Below are positions 43,195 to 53,725 of a DNA stretch of 64,000 nucleotides, one piece after another. The first letter of the stretch is position 1. Each line of letters opens with the position of its first letter. The translations under genes and the position numbers were made by a program. This stretch comes from Posidonia oceanica. Lineage: Eukaryota; Streptophyta; Magnoliopsida; Alismatales; Posidoniaceae. Under the pieces are notes generated by a model. That model worked only from the letters and a program-made list of their open reading frames with translations. It was not told the DNA's origin and made no database searches. Location: contig JAZBRS010000029.1 in assembly GCA_037176725.1 (NCBI GenBank), positions 123,723,001 through 123,787,000 of the forward strand, read 5' to 3'.

Positions 43195-43834
43195 GGCCTC
43201 CACATCTGCTTATCCCTTTTTGAGTCTTGTTGTACTCTGTTCTGCCTGTCATAGGCATGTAATCAAGACTTTGTTAATGCAAGGGTTTTCGTACCATGTG
43301 CTTGTATGTTTGGTTTGGCTTCCATAACATGGTGCATACATGGTCTTACAATCATATCTTCAGCATATCTCTTCAGCCCCTTTGAGTCATGAGAAGGGCA
43401 CTATCATAACCTACAAGCTCAGAAGCAACCATCAACACTCTCAGCGCCAAGGGAAGCTACAGGAGGACCCTGCGTTCCACTTGGATGCTAGAATCTCTAC
43501 AGACCAGCACCGTCAACACAGGCAAAAGCCGCCAAGCGCTCCCAGCTGGGTATCCGTCGGGCTGATACCCCTAACTATCCGGTGATGAGTCCGTCAACTC
43601 ATCACCGGGCTGGTAGCCCTAACTACTCGTTTGACAAGCACGTCAGCTTAGTCTATCGCTTTTTCGATGCCACGAGCGCTTCGGCTGTCCCTTGGTATCC
43701 TCCCTGATACCAGGGGCATCTTTTTCCACTGCCCCATGGAATCACATCCCTAGCTGCAACTAGGCTGGCATGCCTAACTGTCGCAGGCCCATCTGTTTCC
43801 TTGCTCCGCTTTCGGATCTTGGTGCCCCTAATCC
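43195..43834 (+). other. 3' untranslated region of element B before the array
   Basis: No gene. It contains GGTGATGAGT-ccgtca-ACTCATCACC (43581-43606, a perfect 10-base stem), a GGGCTGGTAGCCC unit near 43605, and a TGGTATC/GATACCA hairpin at 43692-43710 within the GATGCC...GGGGCATC frame shared with A. Confidence 0.6.
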
Positions 43835-43837
43835 CTT

Positions 43838-44648
43838 GCAGTCGATAAGTCCGAAACTTATCACCTTCCCCTTGCGATCGGTAAGTCCGAAACTTATCAC
43901 CTTTCCTCTTGCGATCGGTAAGTCCGAAACTTATCACCTTTCCTCTTGTGATCAGTAAGTCCGAAACTTATCACCTTTCTCCTGCGGTCAATAGGTTTGA
44001 AACTTATCACATTCCAATTCTCTTGCGGTCGATAAGTCCGAAACTTATCATTCCCATTTGCGGTCGATAAGTCCAAAACTTATCACATTCCAATCCTTTG
44101 CGGTCGATAAGTTCGAAACTTATCAGCAACCCGTTTGCGGTCGATAAGTCCGAAACTTATCACATTTTAACCCTTTGCGGCCGATAGGTCCGAAACCTAT
44201 CATCTATCAGCAACCTTTGCGGTCAATGGGTCCGAAACCTATCCTTTGCGGTCAATAAGCTCGAAGCTTATCATAACAACCTTTGCGGTCGATGGGTCCG
44301 AAACCTATCCTTTCCGGTCGATAAGTCTGAAACTTATCATCCATCCTTTGCAGTCGATGGGTCCGAAACCTATCATTTATCACATCATGCCACCTTTGCG
44401 GTCGATAAGTCTGAAACTTATCCGATCCTGGTTGATAAGCCTGAAAGCTTATCATGCCAATCTATCGCTTTCGGTTGATAGGACCGTAAACTATCGCTTC
44501 CAGCCGATAAGTCTGAAACTTATCCAGTTTCTAGTTGATAAGATTGCAAACTTATCACACCAATCCTTCCTTGCGGTCGATGGGTCTGAAACCTATCACT
44601 CATCATCAGCCCATCCTTTGGGGTCGATGGGTCCGAAACCTATCATCT
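43838..44648 (+). repeat. 22-copy GATAAGT-CCGAA-ACTTATC hairpin array, element B
   Basis: Consensus GCGGTC then GATAAGTCCGAAACTTATC, repeated 22 times at spacings of 28 to 46 bases with variable filler. Each unit is a 7-base stem with a 5-base loop. Paired variants occur: GATAGGT/ACCTATC (about 44182), AATAAGC/GCTTATC (about 44252), GATAAGC/GCTTATC (about 44432). Wobble variants GATGGGT/ACCTATC occur in six units. Confidence 0.9.
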
Positions 44649-44995
44649 GTCGTGCGTCCTCTTTTCTTGCTGGCTTTCTCAACAGAAAAGATGCCCCCCT
44701 TTTCTTTCACGCGACAATTTTGGCCCTTCTATTCCGCGCCACTCTAGTTGTCTGCTTGCTTCCTCAGGCGAGGGCAAGCTATCTTCCTTTCTCCGGGCTG
44801 GCAGCCCAAACTGCTCGGTTGACACCCATCATAATTGTCCAACCCTTCTTTCGATGCCACGGGCGCTTCAGCTATCCCCTGGTATCATCCCTGATACCAG
44901 GGGCATCTTAATTTGCCGCCCTCAATATCTTCACTGTGCTGGTAGCCCAAACTGCTCGGATGACACCCGTCACCCTGTCTGGAGTTCTTTTCCTT

Positions 44996-45265
44996 GGGCC
45001 GATAACCCAAACTATCCGGTGATGGGTCCGTCAACCCCCTGGGCCGATAACCCAAACTATCCGATGATGAGTCCGTCAACTTCCTAGGCCGATAACCCAA
45101 ACTATCCGGTGATGAGTCCGTCAACTCCCTGGGCCGATAACCTAAACTATCCGGTGATGAGTCTGTCAACTCCCTGGGCCGATAACCCAAACTATCTGGT
45201 GATGGGTCCGTCAACTCCTTGGGCCGATAACCCAAACTGTCCGGCAATGAGTCTGTCAACTCATT
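44996..45265 (+). repeat. Six exact-length 45-base tandem repeats, element B
   Basis: Units start at 44996, 45041, 45086, 45131, 45176 and 45221 with GGGCCGATAACCCAAACTAT, each followed by CCGGTGATGAGTCCGTCAAC. They look derived from the dispersed GGGCTGGCAGCCC unit just upstream (44795, 44937). The constant period suggests recent slippage or unequal exchange. Confidence 0.88.
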
Positions 45266-45602
45266 ACCCATTGCATTAGCATTGCACATTAGATAATAGT
45301 AACAGCATCACATGCTAAGTAGCAGCATCAACATCATGCACAATCATTGCATGCCTTCCCCAGCAAGGTCGCATCTCACATCATGCCAGGACGCATCGCC
45401 CGCATCTCCCCCACGGGGCTCAGCGCGACAGGCACTAGCACAGGTTATTTTAGCATCAGCATCGCATCATCGTTGCATGGCATTGCATCTGCATTCGCAT
45501 TTGCATTTTGGCGACGGGTCATGATTTCTAGCGCATCCGTCGGAATAATAACCCACGCCCACATACTTCGCGCTCGCCGGTTCAGGTGGGGTGTCTTGTC
45601 AA
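45266..45602 (+). other. GCAT-rich 3' tract, element B
   Basis: No gene. Degenerate GCATT/GCATC/GCATTGCA runs, then a segment (45520-45600) matching 8223-8312 of A, up to the polypurine hairpin. Confidence 0.55.
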
Positions 45603-45652
45603 CCCTGAGCAGCGGCCTCGATCCCCCTTGACCTCGCTCAGGGAGAGGCATC
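45603..45652 (+). promoter_or_regulatory. Polypurine tract with hairpin, element B
   Basis: AGGGAGAGGCATC (45640-45652) directly precedes the 3' LTR. CCCTGAGC (45603-45610) pairs perfectly with GCTCAGGG (45636-45643), which overlaps the tract, as in element A. Confidence 0.65.
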
Positions 45653-48311
45653 TGTAGACACCCCATTCTGAGAACTTGGAAGTTGGTTGTTTTCTCCTGC
45701 AAGCTCGTGTGGACTCTAGAATGGCATCCCTTTTCTAACCCATTTTTCTAGCCCAAACCAAACCCAAAACCTTGCCCAAAGCCCTAGAAGCCTTTACCAA
45801 GTTATTTGGAACTTTTACAACACTTCTAGGCCCAAGCCCAAGTCCATTTGCAGCTTGTGCCACGTGAGTGTGTTGGACGCTGTAATAGGCAGCGTCCAAC
45901 ATTGGACGCCCTCTGTTCTGGCGTCCAACGGCTCGAGTGCAGCAGCGGCTGCTCCGCCCCCTCTGGCTCACCTCCCGTCCATTCCACCGCCCGTACACCA
46001 CTTACTAGCCATCCCCTCACCACTCCATGCCACCCACTAGCCGCCAAGGCCGCGTGACAGCCTGCCACCAGCCAATTTCGCACTCCCGCCCGTTTTCCGC
46101 TCACCTCCGGAGCCAGCACTTTGCCAGCCCATCTCTGCCACCACGAAGACTTCGGCGACCATCCGCACCTCCAACACTAACTACCTGACATCCCTCGAAG
46201 ACTTCCCACTCTTGCTTTGGCCTACCACGCCTGCCACCACCTGCCATTGCCTGCCAAAATCCCTACCACTGTTGAACTTGAGCCTCCGAACCCAACAAAA
46301 CAGCCTCCTTCATGCCGTTGCAGCATTCACCACACCGAGCTGAGAAGAGAATTCCCACATCCGAGAGCAAGAAGGCAGTCCCCTCTCCGTCCTCGATGCT
46401 TCGCGACCTCCTCCGGTGCTCCGGGCTGCCTAGACGCCTTCGTCGAAGTTGCTACTGCAGACACACTCGCAATGCCGGCGAACGAGGTGGAGCCACTATT
46501 CCAGGCCACCAAACGGTAAGCACTTCATCCCCTTGAGTCTTGCATGTTTAGTGTTACGTCCCCATGCATTTTTACAATTTTTTGAGTCCTTTTGGTCGTG
46601 AATCACGACCAAGAAGAAGTTCAGTGTGTTGGACGCACCAGCTGGTGCGTCCAACGTTGGACGCGGCATAGGCCGGCGTCCAATGGTCTGCTTTGCCTTG
46701 CTCTGGTTTTGATGCTTTTCATGCTTTTCCTTTGCATGCTCTTCTGCAAGTATATGCCATATGCTTCCTTTAATGCTCTCTGATGTTATGCCATGCTTTC
46801 TAGTCCATCCCATGCTTATTAGAAGCCTTTTTGCATGCTTAATGATCCATCTGTCTCCTGCCTACGTTGGACGCTAGCGTGAACCGCGTCCAACGTTGGA
46901 CGCTGGTTCACCTAGCATCCAACACCTCTGCTTGCTTTACTTTACTGCCATGCCTCCATCATGCATATTTTGAGTATTATTTTGTGATACATGCCTACTT
47001 AGAGATGCCTGGCCCCTATGGCAACCATGCTTAGGTTTGCTTGGATTTTTCTAAGTTGTTTACTTCTTTTGTAAAGTTTAAAGCTTTCTTCTGTCATGCA
47101 TGTTCTTCCTTTCTTGCTTTCCTTAGCTCAAATGACTACTATGCGTGCTCCTGTTAGTTGCTTACATGCCTTTAAAGTGTTTGCATGCATGTAGGTGGGG
47201 TCTGAGCTGAGCTCTCCCTTTAGAACAGGTGAGTCTGCATGTTTGGGTCATTAGACGCTAGAGCCTTCAGCGTCCAACGTTGGACGCTGCTGGTTCTAGC
47301 ATCCAACGTCCTGACCTCCCCATCTTTTGTTTAAAGCTTGCATATTGCCCTGATCTTGCTTGTTTACCTGTCTCCTGTGTTCTTATGCATGCTTAGCCTC
47401 TCTAGCAACTCTTCTTTAACTTCTTTGAATTATTCTGGCTATTTTATGCATGTTTTTTGTGTGCTGTGCCTCCCAGAGCGTTGTACGCTGCTGGTGCTGG
47501 CGTCCAACATTGGACGCTGGCCTAGCTCGCGTCCAACACCCTGGTTGTGTCTCTGACCAAGCACAGACCCCAGGTAAGGTCTGATTGCATCTTTTATACT
47601 CCTCTTGTTTGCTTGTTTGCCCTATGCACATCCAGTAGCCCAAATGCATGCTCCCACCCTTTTCATTTTATTTTATTTTTCTTTTAGTTTGCCTTTTGTT
47701 TGCTTCCTCTTCTCTCTGTCTTCTGGCCTGTGTTAGACGCCTGGCACTATGGCGTCTAACGTTGGACGCCATGCCTACCAGCGTCCAACAACCTGTTTGT
47801 TCTGACCCTTAATCCTGGCTTGCTCTTTTGCTCTGATTCCTCTTTTAATCCTCTGTTAGGTTAGTCCTGCATCTCATGCACCTCTTGCACTACATTTTTG
47901 CATCTGCATCGCATCCATATAGCCTGCATGCATTCATTTTTTTCAAAAAGCATGGCTTGGTTGTTGGACGTCCAGATCTCAGCGTCCAACATTGGACGCT
48001 GGCAATCTGAACATCCAACACCCTCTGCCCTTCTTTCTTTTTCCTTTTTTTTTTCAAAAATCACTTTGATCTTGCCTCTGATTTCTGGGCCTTGTGTTTT
48101 GATTTCCCAGCATGTTCTATCTGGCCTTGGATTTTATCACATTGCATCAAATCCTTGTTTTCCAAGTTTGCATTGCATGTTTTCTACATTTTGGTTTCTG
48201 CCTGTGTAGGACGCGAGCTATTCCAATGTCCAACATTGGACGCTGCTGCTAGTCGCGTCCAACACTTGCTGTAAGCTGCATCCCATTTTAAATGCCGAAT
48301 CGGTTTCGATC
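45653..48311 (+). repeat. 3' LTR of element B, truncated
   Basis: Follows the 5' LTR from TGTAGACACCCC to TTTCGATC at 48311, then stops matching, so about 1.74 kb is missing. Modules lie at 45872-45929, 46628-46684, 46866-46923, 47250-47307, 47480-47537, 47732-47789, 47963-48019 and 48206-48263. The first module has two 29-base halves where the 5' LTR has three. Confidence 0.92.
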
Positions 48312-49568
48312 ACTCTCTCTAGCTTAATATCAATATCCTAGGCATTAATATAACATACGGGAATTTTATAAGCTATTATAACATTTTTCCGTAAATTATT
48401 GATATTTATATGATTTTCTAGCATTTAATATATGATATAACACATATATCATATAAAATAAATAATTAAAATCTAGAAAATCCTAGGTGGCTTCAGGTTA
48501 ATATCTTGATTTTTAACACGTTTTTAATGTGCTAAACCTCCTCCCTTAGATTTAGAAACCCACCTAGAATTCGGCCTGGAATGATGCAGCAGCTAAGCGC
48601 CTGTGTGACAGGCGACTAGCTGATGTGGACTCTGGTTGACCTAGTCTTGCGGGAGCAGCTGAGGTATAGGCGCCACTCGTAGCGGCGACTAGCTGACGTG
48701 GACTCCTCCTTTGACCCGGTCTTGTAGGAGCAACTGAGGCTTAGGCGCCACCAACAGCGGCGACTAGCTGACATGGACTCCTCCTTTGACCTGGTCAGCG
48801 GACCTCCACGTCATTTCCACGTCATTTGTGGGAGATATTTGTGCTTATCGCCGATACCTATGACGACTTGCTATAAATATCTATTTTTCTTCTAAAAGCT
48901 TCCTAGACTTGATCCATCCGTATCCCACGAGCCTATAAATAGACCCCGTGAGTCAGTACTCGAGAGGGAGGCAAATTCATTAGTGGGAGGCATTTTTAGG
49001 GTTTGAGGAAGCCAATTAAAGAGAGAGCAAAATTCCTAGGTCATGAGAGAGTCTTAGCCTCCACTATCAATTCAGAAACCCTAGATCCCAGTGATCACTA
49101 TATCCCACCTTAGATCCGAGAGATCTTGAACATAGCCGGAGCTCCAACCGTGCCTCCACTTCCTCACTCCACTGCATACAACACGAGGGTGAAGGGAGTA
49201 TCTTCTTCCAATCTACTTTTCATTTCATTATTGCATCCCTTAATTAGGACCCATCGCATATGCATGTGGGGAACAACCCCCAGTTAGTATTAGTTGCATT
49301 TATCTACTTTATTTCTTATTTATCTAATCTGTTTACTGCACCCGGACTTACCTAGATCTATTCTTATTTGTTTTGAAGGAAAGGAATACGCTCACATAGC
49401 ATGAGGACGCTGCTGGACGACACCCTGCCGTTGATCCAGTGAGCCGACTGCCCACATCATCATCATCTCCCCAGGCGTCTTGTCAGCCCATCGACGAGTG
49501 GCGATCACATCAAGTCGTCGACGTGGTGGAAGCGCCGATTACTTCATCCAAACACCCCCAAATCCACA
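48312..49568 (+). repeat. E-type LTR (diverged), left end unclear
   Basis: After an AT-rich 250 bases it shows three GGCGCC/GGCGAC units (48590-48770), TATAAATAGACCCC at 48934-48947, GCATATGCATGTGGGGAACAA and an end matching 12841-13052, finishing CCACA at 49568. Its left end is not defined, because the sequence joins the truncated B LTR directly. Confidence 0.6.
48934..48947 (+). promoter_or_regulatory. TATA box of second E-type LTR
   Basis: TATAAATAGACCCC, identical to 12420-12433, with GAGAGGGAGGC downstream as in the first copy. Confidence 0.6.
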
Positions 49569-50101
49569 TCTACAAACACCAGGCAACACGACTCATCTGG
49601 CCTCATACACAATAGGGTCCCCTACCCTACAAACCAGCACTGAGTCTTGCCCAGAAAACAACTACCACCACTCCCACGAGCAACATGGTGCTAAATCCAC
49701 GCAAAACTAGTGGACAACACCCAAAACCACGCTCCACGGAGTTGAAGAGCTCAAGCAAACCGCTCCACGCGAGCGAACGCAGCTTCGCACTCCAACTGCT
49801 TCCTCAAAGCAGTCGCAACAGATCAGCGATCTCGAAAACCCACCACCAAGAACCTTCCGAAAAGGAATCGACGTCCACCTCCAGCGAGCATGCAGACCGT
49901 CATTCCCTAGGTTCCTCGTGGCGCCTCAACCATCATCTTCGCCGATACAGGAGCCGAAGCCAAAGACACTCATCAACACCTCAAGCAAGAAAATCAATAA
50001 AAATCAAGGTGCAGGGTTGCATGATATGTAAATCTATGGAGTCACCAGACCAGACATCCCTAGGTTAGTACTCCTAGTGAACTTAGTGCTCTGATACCAT
50101 C
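49569..50101 (-). other. Leader remnant of element G (reverse strand)
   Basis: Lies between the E-type LTR and the PBS of the reverse-strand element G. No gag or other ORF is supported. Open frames here are not conserved with anything I recognise. Confidence 0.45.
50082..50099 (-). promoter_or_regulatory. Primer-binding site, element G (initiator Met type)
   Basis: The minus strand reads TGGTATCAGAGCACTAAG two bases after the LTR end. TGGTATCAGAGC is the complement of the plant initiator tRNA-Met 3' end, a usual PBS of Ty3/gypsy chromoviruses and Ty1/copia elements. This separates G from the Tat elements. Confidence 0.8.
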
Positions 50102-53100
50102 TGTAACGACCCTATCGCTACCTCTCAACCTAGCTACTTTTATCATTTTGATCTTTTGATTATCATTTATGAACTACAGAACTAAATTATCACAATGCAA
50201 TAAATTAGAAATAAATAAAACTAACTTACCCAGAAACCCTAATGTGTGGCAGCGTGATTCCTCCTAAATGCACTAGCAAGAACAACTCCTATCCTGCACC
50301 TGCGAAAACAACAAAACCAAAGCACACATAAGTGACCACACAAAATGGCCACCTAGCACGCACCCCACCTAAACCACTCAACCAACAAAGCTGAGGGAGC
50401 CAGCGTAACCATGCCACAGCAAACAAACACGGGCATCACACCTAGATGCCACAACAAGGTAGCATACTATTGCCCGGCAAGTAGCCAAATTTATGAAACA
50501 ATGCCTTTGAAATCACTTTTCTCTTTTTCCTATTAAAACCACATGCATGCTCTTTCAAAACCTTAAAAGCACACTTGAAATGGCCATTCTAGCCAAATCA
50601 AGCCCAAGACCACAAAGTCAAACTCACAGCCTGGTCCCACGCCCTCACTGAGCGGACCAGACAGCCAACAGCATCTGAATGCCTAAATAGCATCCAAAAC
50701 ATGCAACATAGCAAACACCCAAGTCAAGCAACAATGCCACATAAGTGCAGCAAAACACACGGTCCGTCCTAGACCAAAAGCCAATCACGAGCCATCGCTC
50801 GGCAAAAAAGGTCTACTCTAAACCAGAGCCAGATTCACTGAACCAGGACAAAGCAATACTATAATGCCTCACTAGCACAGGCCCTACGCCCAACAGGCAC
50901 GACTACAACCACAACAAGCAAATACTGGCTACAAGCAGCCACCGAAATGCACTGCACTGCCACGGACAGGGCACACTTATCCGTCCTGAAGTCCAACCTC
51001 CTCGATAGGACCCCTCTGTGTCGTGTCGTCCGGTGCCAAGCAACCATCAAAGTGTACCGCACTGCCACAGACAACCACCTTGTGGAGGAGTCTGCCCGTC
51101 CCGAAATCCTCCCACCACCTGGGAAAGCCACTCACCCCACCTGGGCAAGCTGTCCCCTCTCCGAGGACAAACCACAGGGTACGGTCTATCGACGTCCAAA
51201 CTCAGTGCTCGAACCCCTCAGGGCTCCTCAGCACCCAAAGGCGAGTCTTGATACCCATAGAAACTAGGGTATCACGCCAGCTACGTAGGAGTATCATACC
51301 TCCCATGTCCGCTGCCACGATACCACTAAGTACAGACGGTGCCTCGACCCACAGACCTCAACCTAGGTAATGTGTCCGACACACCAGGAACATAGTCACG
51401 TTCCCAGGTCCAGACAACACAACCCCCAAGTATCTTGGCCCACTGGCCTCAACCCCGGTGACGTGTCCGACACACCAGGATCGTAGTCACATTCCCGAGT
51501 CCAAGCTACACTCACGTCAGAGTCTTGGCCCACAACCAAAACCAATGCCAAATCATTCCAAAACAAGGTGAGCCTTGGTACCCGTAACGACCAAGGTATC
51601 ACAACTAGCTATGCAGGAGTATCGTACCTCCCGAGTCCGCTGCCACGATACCACTAGGTATAGATGGCACCTCGACCCACAGAACTCAACCTAAGTGATG
51701 TGTCTGACACGCCAGGAACGTAGTCACATTCACAAGTCCAGGCGACACTCAGCTCGGTATCTTGGCCTAAACCAAACCACGGTGAAATCCTTTCAAAAGC
51801 CTTTGCAAAACTAATGCATTTCCTTTTAAAACTCCTTTGGAAACCGTTTCAAATCCATTTCGAAATCCTTTAAAATCATATCTCAAAACATAGCCCAGAC
51901 AGCTCCTCTGTCAGGCCCAGAAAGGCATATCAAAATCCAGAGCAACAGTCTCGAAGTCCCATTTGACTTACAAGCCCGGACACCAACCAATATCTAATCC
52001 TAGGATAAATCATGATCCCTAATGTTCATCTAAACCATTAAAGGGTGAACTTAGTATTTCTAAGTTCTACAGTATTTTATACTAACCATAATACCCAGGG
52101 AATGTTACTAATGTATTTTAGGCATTCCCTATAATCAATCTAATGATTATCCTAATCATTCTATGTCTTAAAATCCCTACAAGGTCAATCTAGTAATTAA
52201 CAATATTAATCTACCCCAAAACCTAACCCAACATCACCCAAGAATGGGCTAAGGGGTTTGGTTCGGCAGACCGTTTCAAAATGGTAGACTGGACCAGGGC
52301 ACAGAAACCACAACCAAGACCTAATTCGGTAAACCGAAAAGCTTTGGTCAACCGGATCAAAGCTCTACCTTCTCTTTCTCCTGAGGACCAGATCGGCACA
52401 CCGAATAGATTCGGTATACCAAATTCTGGGTTCAAGGGAAACCAGAGAGCCAAATCGGCATACCGAAATATTTCAGTATGCCGAACCAGTCGACCACAGA
52501 AACCCCAACTCAAAGTGACCCAAAAGTCGCCAAAAGTGGGAATGGCCACCGGTCCCTGCACAACCAACCACATACCCAAATGAAGATCTCGAGACGATCT
52601 ACGATTTGGGACAAGAAATACAAAGATCCGTTGAGCAGATCATAAGAAATCACCAATCAAAACACACAGGCACTATTCACGACACTATTCATCCGTAAAT
52701 GACCCCAAAGCACAAATCACAACACACATGCCCAAAAATTACATACAATATACCAAAATGAAGATCTAGAGAGGATCTATCATTGGGGACAAGAATCATA
52801 TCAATCCATTGCATGTGGGACAAGAAATCACAAGGCAAAGCATTCATATTTATTAAAACCCCAAACCACCTCCGACGCCATAAATGGCCATTAAAAATCT
52901 CCATAAATTCATCGTAAATTCTCCAAGCATCCACACATCACAATCACACTATCATGCTTCTTATCATCCATTCATGAATCCAAGGAGGACATCTAAGGGA
53001 CGTGTACCTTACACCGGTGACACGACGACGGCACAACAACGACGCTCGACCACAGCCTCCTGCTCCATGACTGCTCTGGATCCTCCTCCTCTCCTCCTGG

Positions 53101-53504
53101 TGGCGACAGCAGCACCAGCCTCCTCCTCCACTGCCTCCATCTCTCTTTCTCTCTCTCTCTCTCGTTTTCTTTGTTAAAAGAAAATGAAGAGAAGGAAGAA
53201 GGAAAAGGATAAGGAGGAGAGAAAAGAAAGAAAAGAAAAGGAAAAAGGAGAAAGTGAGAAGTCAGCCGTGGGCACAGAACCACAACCACTTCCAGCTCAA
53301 GTGGCTCACGCCAGAGGAGATCAACCGACAAGGCACACCAACCACCACATCCAAATCCAAGCTGCGATGCTAGATCAACGAGCAACCACTAGAATACTGA
53401 AACAGGGCACCGCACTACAGAAATGAGCCAAAACCACGTGCCAGGACCACGTGGCTGTCCCAAAATTCTAGATTAAATATCTGGCTAGAATGCCGCCAGT
53501 AACA
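50102..53504 (-). repeat. LTR of element G (iMet PBS type)
   Basis: The plus strand runs from TGTAACGACCC (50102) to GCCAGTAACA (53504), so on the minus strand it starts TGTTACTGGC and ends GGGTCGTTACA, 3403 bases. The PBS abuts its end. It contains three related blocks with TGTCCGACACACCAGGA (51288-51440, 51440-51535, 51618-51770), TCGG...CCGA inverted units at 52260-52490, and a GA/CT-rich stretch at 53135-53260. No ORF is called. No second copy is in the window. Confidence 0.75.
52260..52490. repeat. TTCGGYATRCCGAA inverted units in LTR G
   Basis: Four pairs of arms. The best is TCGGCATAC (52455-52463) with GTATGCCGA (52476-52484), a perfect 9-base stem with a 12-base loop. Others (52260-52300, 52325-52357, 52392-52420) are imperfect but keep the same arm-loop-arm plan. 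Confidence 0.65.
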
Positions 53505-53725
53505 CCCGTCCCTGCTAAATTCGATAAACTGGCCAATCAAGAGGGCAAACGAATTTATGTGAGTTACAAGTGCCGAAAGCAGAACCTCCCCGAAAAATAG
53601 TTCCAAGTTACTAAACCAAGTAGTTGATCCCCTGATGTTAACGTCGGCCACAGCCCCGAAATCAGGGCTTAAAGCTCGCCCTTCCCCAATGGTATTTCTT
53701 TTGATTTCTAGATCCTTATTCCCCC
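53505..53725. other. Short unassigned stretch
   Basis: Between LTR G and LTR D. I see no gene or repeat in it. It may be target DNA predating both insertions. Confidence 0.5.

Larger units (their letters stand above)
25945..48311 (+). mobile_element. Element B: nearly complete Tat-lineage retrotransposon
   Basis: 22.4 kb with 5' LTR, PBS, leader, gag, protease, linker, RT, RNase H, aRNH, integrase, conserved spacer, ORF2, hairpin arrays, polypurine tract and the first 2.66 kb of a 3' LTR. Coding parts align with A throughout. At least a dozen stops and several frameshifts mean it is defective. The two LTR copies are still very alike, with about nine differences in the first 245 bases and fewer further on. 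Confidence 0.93.

Noticed and set aside
43838..44648. CRISPR-like regular array
   Set aside because: Plant retrotransposon context, spacers short and irregular (about 9 to 27 bases), repeats diverged, no cas genes.
43581..45265. Hammerhead ribozyme, suggested by TGATGAGTCCG and CCGAAAC
   Set aside because: The pieces belong to different repeat types and are not in the order core-stem II-GAAA-stem III. In each unit the stem simply pairs flanking arms.
49685..50068. Plus-strand ORF beside LTR G
   Set aside because: It overlaps the minus-strand PBS and leader; no family match is recognised.
53135..53260. GA/CT-rich stretch in LTR G as an exon or polypurine tract
   Set aside because: It lies within the LTR, on the wrong side for a polypurine tract, and is low-complexity.
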